A stretch of 22,598 nt of DNA from CBDUXP01 sp965371225 [NCBI: uncultured bacterium] (GTDB taxonomy: Bacteria; Abyssobacteria; SURF-5; CBDUXP01). Position numbers and translations under genes: made by a program. The DNA lies in assembly GCA_965371225.1 (NCBI GenBank), contig CBDUXP010000061.1, positions 1 through 22,598 of the forward strand. The letters are read 5' to 3'. Shown piece by piece: positions 15,423 through 22,543 of this stretch (positions within the stretch are counted from its first letter, which is position 1; each line of letters starts with the position of its first letter). The notes beneath the pieces were generated by a model. It was given only the letters and a program-made list of their open reading frames with translations. It was not told the origin of the DNA and ran no database searches.

Positions 15423-16469
15423 ATGATCGTCGTGATGAAACGCGGCGCCACCGCGGAGCAGATCGAGCACGTCACGGAGAAAATCGTGGCGTTCGGCTAC
15501 CAGGTCCATCCGATTTACGGCGAAGTGCGCACGGTCCTGGCCGCGGTGGGGGCGGACGAAGGCAAGGCGCGCCTCGAATCGCTGAAGACCATGCCGGGCG
15601 TCGAGCACGTGATGCCCGTGCTCAAGCCCTTCAAGCTCTGCTCCCGCGAGGTGAAGGCCGAGCCCACGGTCATCCGCGTCGGCGAGGCGGTGATCGGCAA
15701 CCGCGAGATCGTGGTGATGGCCGGGCCGTGCAGCGTGGAATCCCGCGAGCAGATTCTCGAAGTGGCGCACGCGGTGAAAGCGTCGGGCGCAAAGATCCTC
15801 CGCGGCGGCGCCTTCAAGCCGCGCACGTCCCCGTATGCGTTCCAGGGCCTGGGGGAAGATGGCCTAAAGCTGCTGGCCGAGGCACGCGAGCAGACCGGCC
15901 TCGCCGTGGTGACGGAGATCATGGACCCCCACGACTTGCCGGCGGTGGTGGACTACGCGGACATTCTGCAGGTCGGCGCGCGCAACGTGCAGAATTTCGC
16001 CCTGCTCAAGGCGCTCGGCCGCACGCGGAAGCCCGTGTTCCTCAAGCGCGGGCTGAGCACCACGGTCGAAGAATGGCTCATGAGCGCGGAGTACATCATG
16101 AGTGAAGGCAACTACGAGGTCATCCTCTGCGAACGCGGCATCCGCACGTTCGAGACGATCACCCGCAACACGCTCGATCTGAACGCGGTGCCCGCCGTGA
16201 AGGTGCTCAGCCACCTCCCGGTCATCGTCGACCCCTCTCACGGCACCGGCCGCTGGGATCTGGTGACCCCCATGGCGTTGGCGGCAGTAGCGGCCGGCGC
16301 GGACGGCCTGATGATCGAAGTCCACCCCCGCCCAGAGGAAGCCTTGTCCGACGGCTATCAGAGCCTCACGATCGGCCGCTTCCGCGAGTTGATGGTCCGC
16401 GCCTCCCATGTGGCGGAGGCTGTCGCGCGTTCCTTGACCATCCCGGCCGTTGCGGCCGGTAAGGTATGA
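15423..16469 (+). CDS. aroF: 3-deoxy-7-phosphoheptulonate synthase (DAHP synthase, type I beta)
   Basis: This 348-residue protein catalyses the first shikimate-pathway step, joining phosphoenolpyruvate and erythrose 4-phosphate. Residues 1-70 form the ferredoxin-like regulatory domain of the Thermotoga type ([20 protein letters not shown]), an aromatic amino acid feedback site in relatives. The barrel follows, with AGPCSVES (GPCS at 101-104), [24 protein letters not shown], the metal-site cysteine segment [10 protein letters not shown] and [13 protein letters not shown]. The ATG has AAGGAG (15409-15414) 8 bases upstream. The stop overlaps the scpB start by four bases (ATGA), so the two are translationally coupled. 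Confidence 0.95.
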   Translation: MIVVMKRGATAEQIEHVTEKIVAFGYQVHPIYGEVRTVLAAVGADEGKARLESLKTMPGVEHVMPVLKPFKLCSREVKAEPTVIRVGEAVIGNREIVVMAGPCSVESREQILEVAHAVKASGAKILRGGAFKPRTSPYAFQGLGEDGLKLLAEAREQTGLAVVTEIMDPHDLPAVVDYADILQVGARNVQNFALLKALGRTRKPVFLKRGLSTTVEEWLMSAEYIMSEGNYEVILCERGIRTFETITRNTLDLNAVPAVKVLSHLPVIVDPSHGTGRWDLVTPMALAAVAAGADGLMIEVHPRPEEALSDGYQSLTIGRFRELMVRASHVAEAVARSLTIPAVAAGKV

Positions 16470-17086
16470 CCGTCGGCGCCGGGCCGGAATCCGACTCGGC
16501 TTCTCCCGCGGCGGCGGCCGCCGAGGTCGAGACGCTGGTCCCCTCCGACAGCGAATTGGCCAACACCGTCGAAGCGCTCCTCTTCGTGGCGGAGAAACCG
16601 CTCAGCTATAAGAAACTGCGCACGGTGCTGGGCGGCGTGCCGATCGCGCAGTTGGAGGCGACCGTCCAAGGCATTCGCGATCGGCTAGCGGCGCACGGGG
16701 CGCCCCTGGAATTGCGCGACATCGGCGGCGGCCTGAAGCTCTGCACCAAGCGCGAGTACGCGCCGTTTATCAAGAAGTTGTACGGGGTGCGCGCGGCGGC
16801 GGGCAAGCTCAGCCAGGCGGCGCTGGAAACCCTGGCGGTCGTGGCGTACAAGCAACCGGTGATCCGCGCGGAAATCGAAGCGATTCGCGGCGTGGCCAGC
16901 GACAGCGCCGTGCACACCCTGCTCGACCGGAAGCTCATCGAGGCGAAGGGCTATCGCGACGTGCCGGGCCATCCGTCGGAGTATGGCACCACGCAAGACT
17001 TCCTCATGTATTTCGGGCTCAACGACGTGAGCGAACTGCCGACTCTCGAGGAACTGCGGGCGGAACCCGCCGATTCCGAGGCCTAA
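16466..17086 (+). CDS. scpB: Segregation and condensation protein B
   Basis: This 206-residue partner of SMC-ScpA in chromosome condensation and segregation has two winged-helix domains. The first begins at [19 protein letters not shown]. The second begins at [20 protein letters not shown] and runs [27 protein letters not shown] with the closing [13 protein letters not shown], a diagnostic ScpB stretch. An acidic, Pro/Ser-rich N-terminal 25 residues and an acidic C-terminus flank the core. The start codon lies within the aroF stop (ATGA). rluB begins two bases after its stop. The usual upstream partner scpA is not in the window: aroF takes its place. Confidence 0.94.
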   Translation: MTVGAGPESDSASPAAAAAEVETLVPSDSELANTVEALLFVAEKPLSYKKLRTVLGGVPIAQLEATVQGIRDRLAAHGAPLELRDIGGGLKLCTKREYAPFIKKLYGVRAAAGKLSQAALETLAVVAYKQPVIRAEIEAIRGVASDSAVHTLLDRKLIEAKGYRDVPGHPSEYGTTQDFLMYFGLNDVSELPTLEELRAEPADSEA

Positions 17087-17088
17087 TC

Positions 17089-17949
17089 GTGCGCCTGGCC
17101 CGCGCGCTGGCCGCGGCCGGTGTCTGCTCGCGCCGGGAAGCGGAAGAGCACATTCGCGCCGGCCGGGTGGGAGTGAACGGGACCGTGATCGCCGAGGTCG
17201 CGACCAACGTGGACCCCATCAACGACGCGATTACTCACGACGGCGCGCGCGTGTTTCTGGAGCGGCCCACCACTGTCCTGCTGTACAAGCCCGAGGACGT
17301 GATTACCACTGTGCAGGATCCCCAGGGCCGTCCGACCGTGCGCGACCTGCTGCCGAACGTGCACGAGCGCATCTATCCGGTGGGGCGGCTGGATGCGGAC
17401 GTCACCGGAGTGTTGCTGCTGACGAACGACGGCGACCTCGCCTACCGGCTCACCCACCCGAAGTACGAGGTGAAGAAAACCTATCGGGTATGGGTGGAGG
17501 GGAAACCCACGGACGGCACCCTCCGGCGCCTGGCGCGGGGGATTACCTTGCGCCGGCACGAGCGGCCGACCGCCCCCGCGCGCGTGACGATCGTCCGCAA
17601 CATTCGCGCGGGCGCGGTCCTGCGGATCACCATTCACGAAGGCCGCAAGCACGAGATCAAACGCATGTGTGCGAAGGTCGGCCATCCCTGCACGCGGCTC
17701 GTGCGCGAGAAGTTTGCCGGCATGACCCTCAGCGGCCTTTCGCCCGGGCGGTCGCGGGAACTCACGTTCAAGGAAGTCCGCAAGCTGCGCAAACTGGTCG
17801 GCCTGGAACAGGACACGGCGGACGTGTTGCGCGAGCTGGACGCGCGCGCGGCGGCGACCATCGGGGATGCACCAGCCGGCGCGCGCGCCGCGACGCCCGT
17901 CCCCGCGCGCGCCCGGCGCGGCCCTTCACCGAAAGCGGCACGCGCATGA
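17089..17949 (+). CDS. rluB: RluB/RsuA-family rRNA pseudouridine synthase
   Basis: This 286-residue protein starts at GTG 17089, two bases after scpB. It has an S4 RNA-binding domain (RLARALAAAGVCSRREAEEHI...GRVGVNG), then the catalytic domain with D102 in GRLDADVTGVLLLTNDGDL, the strand VKKTYRVWVEG, and the HEGRKHEIKRMCAKVGHP motif that closes the active site. It isomerises a uridine in ribosomal RNA; relatives act on 23S U2605 (RluB) or 16S U516 (RsuA), and the neighbouring scpB favours the RluB-like group. The last 40 residues are a basic Ala/Pro/Arg tail absent from short homologues. Its stop overlaps the protease start by ATGA. Confidence 0.93.
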   Translation: MRLARALAAAGVCSRREAEEHIRAGRVGVNGTVIAEVATNVDPINDAITHDGARVFLERPTTVLLYKPEDVITTVQDPQGRPTVRDLLPNVHERIYPVGRLDADVTGVLLLTNDGDLAYRLTHPKYEVKKTYRVWVEGKPTDGTLRRLARGITLRRHERPTAPARVTIVRNIRAGAVLRITIHEGRKHEIKRMCAKVGHPCTRLVREKFAGMTLSGLSPGRSRELTFKEVRKLRKLVGLEQDTADVLRELDARAAATIGDAPAGARAATPVPARARRGPSPKAARA

Positions 17950-18953
17950 CGCGCGGGTGGGGCGTGCTGGTGGGCGCGGCTGTCCTGGCCGGCGCCGCGG
18001 GGCGGCCGGCGACGGCGCAACTGCCCGAGCCGATTCGGCATGCGGCGGAGGCGACGGTGCTCATCGAGGCGTCGTGGGAGATTCGCGGGCGCTTCGAGGG
18101 CAAAGAGTTGCGCGAGTTCGTCGACAGCAACGGGTCCGGGTTCCTCATCGCGCCGCAGGGCATGATACTGACGAACAGTCACGTGGTGGACCCGCAGTTC
18201 GTCGAGGATGAAGTGAAGCGGGTCCTGGCGGATATCGCGAAGTGGATCGACTTCAGCGTCCGGCGCACGGGGCTGACGGTGCGCGCCTTCAGCGGGTCCG
18301 AGGAAGAGATCAAGCGGCGCGCCAGCGTGTTGCGTACCGATCGCAAGCATGATTTGGCCATCGTGTCCACGCACTTCGGGCGGGACATGCCCTACCTGCG
18401 CTTGGGGCTGCCTGAACAGTTGGAGGTCGGCCGCGGCATCATCGTGTGCGGGTTCCCGGCGGACAGCGTCATTCGCAAGCTCGTCCAGAACCCCGGGACC
18501 ACCGGCAGTGCAATCAGCATCAGCCAGGGCCGCGTGACGGCGCTCCGCCGCGACAACGACCAAGTGATCCGGCTGCTGCAAGTGGACGCCGCTGTGGTCG
18601 GGGGCAATAGCGGCGGGCCCGTGATCGATCGTGCCGGGCGCCTGATGGGCGTGCTCAGCTCCACGATCGGGCCCGGCGTGAATTTCGCCATCGGGATGGA
18701 CACGGTGATGGACTTCGCGTCGAGCTACGTGCCCAAGGCGGATCAGCCCGGTCAGCCGGATGCGGCCGACGCGGCGGAGCAGTCGGCCGGCCCCGCGGCG
18801 AATGAGGTGATCCTCTACCTCAAGAACGGCGATCGCGAGCGGGGGATCCTCAAGCGGGAAACCGAGACCCACGTTACGCTCAAGCTCCCGGGCCTCGGCG
18901 TGATGCAGTTTCGCAAATCCGAAATCGCCCGAATGGAGCCGGTCGCCGAATAG
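17946..18953 (+). CDS. Exported trypsin-like serine protease with small C-terminal beta domain
   Basis: This 335-residue protein has a signal peptide (VLVGAAVLAGAAGRPATAQ, probable cleavage near residue 25). The chymotrypsin-fold domain has a complete triad: H79 (LTNSHVVD), D136 (KHDLAIV) and S222 (GGNSGGPV), as in DegP/HtrA-type proteases. No PDZ domain follows. Instead, after a Pro/Ala/Gln-rich linker, residues about 290-335 form a small barrel-like segment (VILYLKNGDRERGILKRETE, then KLPGLGVMQFRKSEIARME) resembling an SH3/LSm-like strand pattern. The start codon overlaps the rluB stop. It is likely periplasmic protein quality control, although the operon partners are cytosolic. Confidence 0.87.
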   Translation: MTRGWGVLVGAAVLAGAAGRPATAQLPEPIRHAAEATVLIEASWEIRGRFEGKELREFVDSNGSGFLIAPQGMILTNSHVVDPQFVEDEVKRVLADIAKWIDFSVRRTGLTVRAFSGSEEEIKRRASVLRTDRKHDLAIVSTHFGRDMPYLRLGLPEQLEVGRGIIVCGFPADSVIRKLVQNPGTTGSAISISQGRVTALRRDNDQVIRLLQVDAAVVGGNSGGPVIDRAGRLMGVLSSTIGPGVNFAIGMDTVMDFASSYVPKADQPGQPDAADAAEQSAGPAANEVILYLKNGDRERGILKRETETHVTLKLPGLGVMQFRKSEIARMEPVAE

Positions 18954-18994
18954 GCCGCCCGCCCGCCGCGGTTGTCAGGGTGCCCGAGCGGCGG

Positions 18995-19000
18995 TAGGAT
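18995..19000 (+). promoter_or_regulatory. Candidate -10 box for the SxtJ-like gene
   Basis: TAGGAT lies 24 bases before ATG 19025, with a GGGGGG ribosome-site-like run at 19013-19018 between them. Confidence 0.35.
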
Positions 19001-19024
19001 TTGCAGCATCCTGGGGGGTCGGTG

Positions 19025-19282
19025 ATGGGAGTGACGTCGCCACCGCGGTCTGGACTGCGGGGCATATTGGATCGCTGGCGGGGGTTTGCCCGGCGCGTGG
19101 CGCGGGCGCAGACCCTGGTCTTGCTCACCGTGGTCTACGGCCTGATCATCATCCCGATGGGGCTGGTGCTGCGCCTGGCAGGCCGCAGCCCGCTCAAGCA
19201 ACCGCGCGAGAGCGCCGACAGCGCGTGGACCCCCCGCGCCGAGGTGCCGTACACCCTCGAACGTTTCAAACGGTTGTTTTAG
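19025..19282 (+). CDS. Short SxtJ-like membrane protein of a carbamoyltransferase cluster
   Basis: This 85-residue protein has one membrane helix (LVLLTVVYGLIIIPMGLVLRL) followed by AGRSPLK, a hydrophilic stretch with DSAWTPR, and the end YTLERFKRLF. The pattern G-LVLRL-GR-PL ... W-PR ... F at the terminus matches what I recall of the C-terminal third of SxtJ-family proteins, which accompany carbamoyltransferases and DUF5989 proteins. The N-terminus is basic (RSGLRGILDRWRGFARRVAR), predicting it stays inside. Full SxtJ proteins have additional helices, so this is a shortened relative or a related small family. The ATG at 19025 is chosen over GTG 19022 and TTG 19001. It stands 73 bases after the protease stop with its own possible promoter. 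Function unknown. Confidence 0.6.
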   Translation: MGVTSPPRSGLRGILDRWRGFARRVARAQTLVLLTVVYGLIIIPMGLVLRLAGRSPLKQPRESADSAWTPRAEVPYTLERFKRLF

Positions 19283-19288
19283 GAATCG

Positions 19289-19496
19289 CGCGTGTCCGCA
19301 GATTTCGCAGATGACGCAGATTCTTCATGCGGACACGATCGAACACAATCCAACAAGCACTCATGTGCGTCTCGTGTGTCCGAGCTTTAGTGCGGCCATC
19401 GCAGCGAGGGGGGAGCTTGCGCACTGTTCTGTATCTATGTCCAACCCAAGAAATCTGCGTCATCTGCGAAATCTGCGAAATCTGCGGATACACGCG
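19289..19496. mobile_element. 208-base MITE-like element with terminal inverted repeats
   Basis: The left arm (CGCGTGT, CCGCAG, then ATTTCGCAGATGACGCAGATT to about 19322) recurs inverted at 19450-19496. The right arm carries two extra bases and one extra 9-base unit (GCGAAATCT). The arms are built of degenerate 9-base GCAGAT(T/G)-type units and are much less GC-rich than the genes around them. The interior has no coding capacity that looks real, and a GTGCG...CGCAC hairpin. It has no transposase, so it would be a non-autonomous element or a dispersed palindromic repeat. The same kind of CCGCAGATTTCGCAGAT unit is, from memory, common in several environmental phyla. Confidence 0.7.
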
Positions 19497-19511
19497 TGAA
19501 ACGTTCCTGCC

Positions 19512-20414
19512 ATGTCAGCGGTAAATGCAACTGATCCCGAGTCGAACGTCCGGGTCGCGGAACTGGTTGCGGACTTCTATGACAAGTACCCCTTCCCGGG
19601 CTACGACATCACCAAGTACAACTTCAAGGAAGACCTGTTCAAAAACGCGAACGCCTACGCCCGGGCGCTGGACATGCAGATTCCGCTCGACGCCACCGTC
19701 GCCGACCTGGGCTGCGGCACGGGCCAGCTCGCCAGTCTGTTCGCGGCGAAGGGGCGCACCGTGTTCGGCGGCGACTTCAGCCCGGCGTCGCTCGTGGCCG
19801 CGCGGGAGTTGCGTGCGAAGCTCGATCTGGAGACGCTGACACTGGAACACGTGGACCTGCTGAACGTGGAGACGGTCCCGGGCACCTTTGACTACGTGTT
19901 CTGCAACGGGGTGCTGCACCATACGAACGATCCGTACGGCGGGTTCGTCAACGTCATGAAGTTCACGCACCCGGGGTCCTACGTGGTCATCGGGTTGTAC
20001 AACCGCTACGGCCGGCGCGCGCTGAACGTCCAGCGGCGGTGGGTGGAGTGGCGGCACCGGGACGAACAGCAGGTCAGGCGGGAGTTCATCCAGGACATGC
20101 TCGAGAAGCCCGAGGCGGATACCTGGAAGCAGGACACGTGGTACGCGGACCAGTATCAACACCCGCACGAGAGCGTGCACACCATTGCGGAACTGCTCGG
20201 CTGGTACCGCACGCATCGCCTCGACTACGTCAACTCGCTGCCGGCCATCGAGCCCTTCCGGCGGCAGGACCGGGCGATGCGCATCTTTCGGCCCGCGGGT
20301 ACGGCGGCGTGGCGGCGCGGGGGCCCGGCCACCCTGCTGACGCAACTCCTGTGGACCTGGACCCTGCGCAAGACCGGCGGCTACTACGTCATCGTCGGCC
20401 GGCGCGCCGCTTGA
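19512..20414 (+). CDS. Class I SAM-dependent methyltransferase of a carbamoyltransferase cluster
   Basis: This 300-residue protein has a Rossmann-type methyltransferase core. Motif I is VADLGCGTG at 63-71, the acidic motif II is VFGGDFSPAS, and the post-motif strand is YVFCNGVLHHTNDPY. The N-terminal FYDKYPFPGYD (22-32) is a distinctive signature seen in a subgroup of uncharacterised methyltransferases. The C-terminal half (RRWVEWRHRDEQQVRREF and the Trp/Tyr/His-rich TWKQDTWYADQYQHPHE) probably forms the acceptor site. Only 15 bases separate its ATG from the inverted-repeat element, and no ribosome site is visible, so the element may supply or disturb its promoter. The carbamoyltransferase starts 36 bases downstream. 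Substrate unknown. Confidence 0.85.
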   Translation: MSAVNATDPESNVRVAELVADFYDKYPFPGYDITKYNFKEDLFKNANAYARALDMQIPLDATVADLGCGTGQLASLFAAKGRTVFGGDFSPASLVAARELRAKLDLETLTLEHVDLLNVETVPGTFDYVFCNGVLHHTNDPYGGFVNVMKFTHPGSYVVIGLYNRYGRRALNVQRRWVEWRHRDEQQVRREFIQDMLEKPEADTWKQDTWYADQYQHPHESVHTIAELLGWYRTHRLDYVNSLPAIEPFRRQDRAMRIFRPAGTAAWRRGGPATLLTQLLWTWTLRKTGGYYVIVGRRAA

Positions 20415-20436
20415 CCCGACACTGATCCGACCGGAG

Positions 20437-20447
20437 TACAGTAGACT
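20437..20447 (+). promoter_or_regulatory. Candidate overlapping -10 boxes before the carbamoyltransferase
   Basis: TACAGT (20437-20442) and TAGACT (20442-20447) overlap just ahead of GTG 20451. With no ribosome site at normal distance (GGAG is 14 bases away), a leaderless start is plausible. Read-through from the methyltransferase gene is also likely. Confidence 0.35.
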
Positions 20448-20450
20448 GCT

Positions 20451-22169
20451 GTGAGTACCATCCTGGGCGTGTCCTGTTACTACCACGATGCCGCAGCGTG
20501 CCTGGTGCAGGACGGGCAGCTGGTGGCCGCGGCCGCCGAAGAGCGGTTCAACCGCATTAAGCACTACAGCGAGTTTCCCGTCGAAGCGATCAACTACGTG
20601 TTGAGCGCGGGCGGCGTAGTGCCGGACCAGGTGGACTACATCGCCTTCTACGACAAGCCCTTCCTCAAGTTCGAACGCATCCTGGCGAGCTACGTGGCCA
20701 CCGCGCCGCGCAGCTACCGCGCGTATCTGCAAGCCATGCCCGTGTGGCTCACCCACAAGCTCCGCGTCGAGCGGAACTTCCGGAAGGAATTGGGGTTGGG
20801 CGGTGAGTTGCTCTACGGCGAGCATCACCTCAGTCACGCGGCCAGCGCGTTTCTCGTGTCGCCCTTCGAGGAGGCGGCGATCATGACCGTCGACGGGGTG
20901 GGCGAGTGGGCCACCGCGGCGACGGGCGTGGGCCGCGGCCACACGGTGCAACTCAATCGGGAGGTGATGTTCCCGCACTCCCTCGGCCTGTACTACAGCG
21001 CGCTCACGTCCTACCTGGGCTTCCGGATCAATGACGACGAGTGGAAAGTGATGGGCCTCGCGCCCTACGGGCAGCCGACGCTCGTGGACAAGTTTCGCCG
21101 CATGCTGCGCACGCACGCCGACGGCAGCTTCGAACTGGACCTGACCTACTTCGCCCACACGTACAGTGCGCGCCGGGCGTACACGGACGCGTGGATGGAG
21201 TTGTTCGGGGAGCCGCCCCGCGAGGCCGAGGCCGAGATTACGGATTTCCATCGCGACGTGGCCCGCAGCGGCCAACTCGTCATCGAGGAGGCGCTGCTCA
21301 ACATGGCCCGCGCGCTCCACGCGCAGACCGGGTCGTCCAACCTCTGCATCGCCGGCGGCGTCGGGCTGAACAGTGTCGCGAATTATCGGCTGCTGACGGA
21401 GACCCCGTTCGAGCGCCTGTTCATCCAGCCGGCGGCCGGCGACGACGGTGGGGCGCTGGGCGTGGCGTTCTTCGTCGAACACTGCCTGCTCGGCACCCCG
21501 CGCTCCTACGAGATGCGGCACGCGTACCTGGGCCCCGAGTTCAGCGATGCGGAGATCGGGAATTTCCTGCGCAGCGTTGACGAGGCAGCCGACCCGCTGC
21601 CGCATGAGACCTTGTTGAGCGAAACGGCGGAGGCTATTGCCGCGAGTCAGGTGGTGGGCTGGTTCCAGGGCCGCATGGAGTTCGGCCCGCGCGCCTTGGG
21701 CAATCGCAGCATCCTGGCGAATCCCACCGATCCGCGGATGAAGGACCTCATCAACAGCAAGATCAAGTTTCGCGAAGCGTTCCGCCCGTTCGCCCCCAGC
21801 GTTCACGCCGAGCGCGCGCACGAATACTGGGACCTGGCGCACGAGAGCCCGTTCATGCTGCTCGTGCCTCCCGTCCGGCCGGAGTGGGCGGCGAAGCTGC
21901 CGGCCGTGACGCACGAGGACGGGACGGGCCGCGTGCAGACCGTGGAGCGTGACGTAAACCCGTTGTACTACGACTTGCTCGCGCAGGTGGAGCACCGCAT
22001 CGGCGTCCCCGTGGTCGTGAACACCAGCTTCAACGTGCGCGGCGAACCCATCGTGTGCACCCCCCGCGACGCCTACCAGTGCTTCCAGAACACGGGCATG
22101 GACGTGCTCGTGATGGGCAGCTATATCCTGCGCAAGCCCGGCGCCGGCAGCGCCGCTTCACCGGCCTGA
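20451..22169 (+). CDS. NodU/CmcH/TobZ-family O-carbamoyltransferase
   Basis: This 572-residue protein has the two-domain family plan. The N-terminal Kae1-like ASKHA domain opens with ILGVSCYYHDAAACLVQDG and AAAAEERFNRIKH. It has the metal-site histidines in EHHLSHAASAF (H125, H129), TVDGVGEW, LCIAGGVGLNSVAN and the acidic AAGDDGGALG. The C-terminal carbamoyltransferase domain has FQGRMEFGPRALGNRSILANP, KFREAFRPFAPS and VVVNTSFNVRGEPIVCTP. Relatives make carbamoyl-AMP from ATP and carbamoyl phosphate, then transfer the carbamoyl group to a hydroxyl (Nod factors, cephamycin, tobramycin). The start is GTG, giving the conserved N-terminus directly. No antibiotic or saxitoxin genes are in the window, so the acceptor is unknown, perhaps an envelope glycan or lipid, given its membrane-protein neighbours. 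Confidence 0.93.
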   Translation: MSTILGVSCYYHDAAACLVQDGQLVAAAAEERFNRIKHYSEFPVEAINYVLSAGGVVPDQVDYIAFYDKPFLKFERILASYVATAPRSYRAYLQAMPVWLTHKLRVERNFRKELGLGGELLYGEHHLSHAASAFLVSPFEEAAIMTVDGVGEWATAATGVGRGHTVQLNREVMFPHSLGLYYSALTSYLGFRINDDEWKVMGLAPYGQPTLVDKFRRMLRTHADGSFELDLTYFAHTYSARRAYTDAWMELFGEPPREAEAEITDFHRDVARSGQLVIEEALLNMARALHAQTGSSNLCIAGGVGLNSVANYRLLTETPFERLFIQPAAGDDGGALGVAFFVEHCLLGTPRSYEMRHAYLGPEFSDAEIGNFLRSVDEAADPLPHETLLSETAEAIAASQVVGWFQGRMEFGPRALGNRSILANPTDPRMKDLINSKIKFREAFRPFAPSVHAERAHEYWDLAHESPFMLLVPPVRPEWAAKLPAVTHEDGTGRVQTVERDVNPLYYDLLAQVEHRIGVPVVVNTSFNVRGEPIVCTPRDAYQCFQNTGMDVLVMGSYILRKPGAGSAASPA

Positions 22170-22273
22170 CCCCCGGCGACCAGCGCCGCCGGGCCGCCCC
22201 GGGCTAAGCCGCGCGCCGGGCGGGCACTTGGGGGGCCGCCGCCGGGGAGATGCCCGGTACGCGCCGGGGACGG

Positions 22274-22279
22274 TATACT
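22274..22279 (+). promoter_or_regulatory. Candidate -10 box for the DUF5989 gene
   Basis: TATACT sits in the 163-base gap after the carbamoyltransferase, 53 bases before ATG 22333. The same TATACT precedes the MaoC gene. The rest of the gap is GC-rich with a weak CCGGCG/CGCCGG hairpin just after the stop codon. Confidence 0.4.
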
Positions 22280-22321
22280 TAGAAGTCGGGCTTGGGGGAG
22301 GGACCCGCATGCCCGGCGCGT

Positions 22322-22376
22322 GGAGGTCGGATATGGGGTTGCTCTCGGAATTTTGGCTGTACCTGCGCCACCGGAA
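22322..22376 (+). repeat. 55-base direct repeat, first copy
   Basis: Identical, base for base, to 22544-22598 (offset 222), covering the ribosome site and first codons of the DUF5989 gene. Upstream, CCCGGCGCG also matches in both copies, with one mismatch (22321 t, 22543 g) between it and the exact repeat. Confidence 0.95.
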
Positions 22377-22482
22377 GGTCTGGTGGATCACGCCCATCTT
22401 CGCGGTGCTGCTCGTGTTGAGCATCTTCATCGTGACGGTGGAGAGTTCGGCGGTCCTGCCGTTCATCTACGCCCTGTTCTAA
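22333..22482 (+). CDS. DUF5989-family micro-membrane protein
   Basis: This 49-residue protein begins MGLLSEFWLYLRHRKVWW, has one membrane helix (ITPIFAVLLVLSIFIVTVE) and ends SAVLPFIYALF. The short basic/aromatic head, single helix and GSAVAPFIYTLF-like end are how I recognise DUF5989, small proteins usually found beside carbamoyltransferase and SxtJ genes. ATG 22333 is preferred because GGAGG (22322-22326) lies 6 bases upstream and the product then has the family's usual length of about 50. An in-frame ATG at 22309 would add eight residues. The N-terminus should face the cytoplasm. Role unknown: probably a subunit or anchor for the carbamoyltransferase system. Confidence 0.8.
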   Translation: MGLLSEFWLYLRHRKVWWITPIFAVLLVLSIFIVTVESSAVLPFIYALF

Positions 22483-22543
22483 TGCACCCTGGCGCGCAAC
22501 GGAAGGGTATCGTGAAGACACTCCTGGGTAGGGCCCGGCGCGG

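Noticed and set aside
19289-19496. CRISPR array
   Set aside because: Repeat units are about 9 bases, contiguous and arranged as inverted arms, with no unique spacers and no cas genes.
19311-19524. Small frames in the inverted-repeat element encoding NLRNLRNL or ICEICEIC repeats
   Set aside because: They are translations of 9-base repeat units, a known source of spurious gene calls.
19515-21995. 826-codon leftward frame opposite the methyltransferase and carbamoyltransferase
   Set aside because: It spans two well-supported genes and their gap, with shadow-like composition and no domain.
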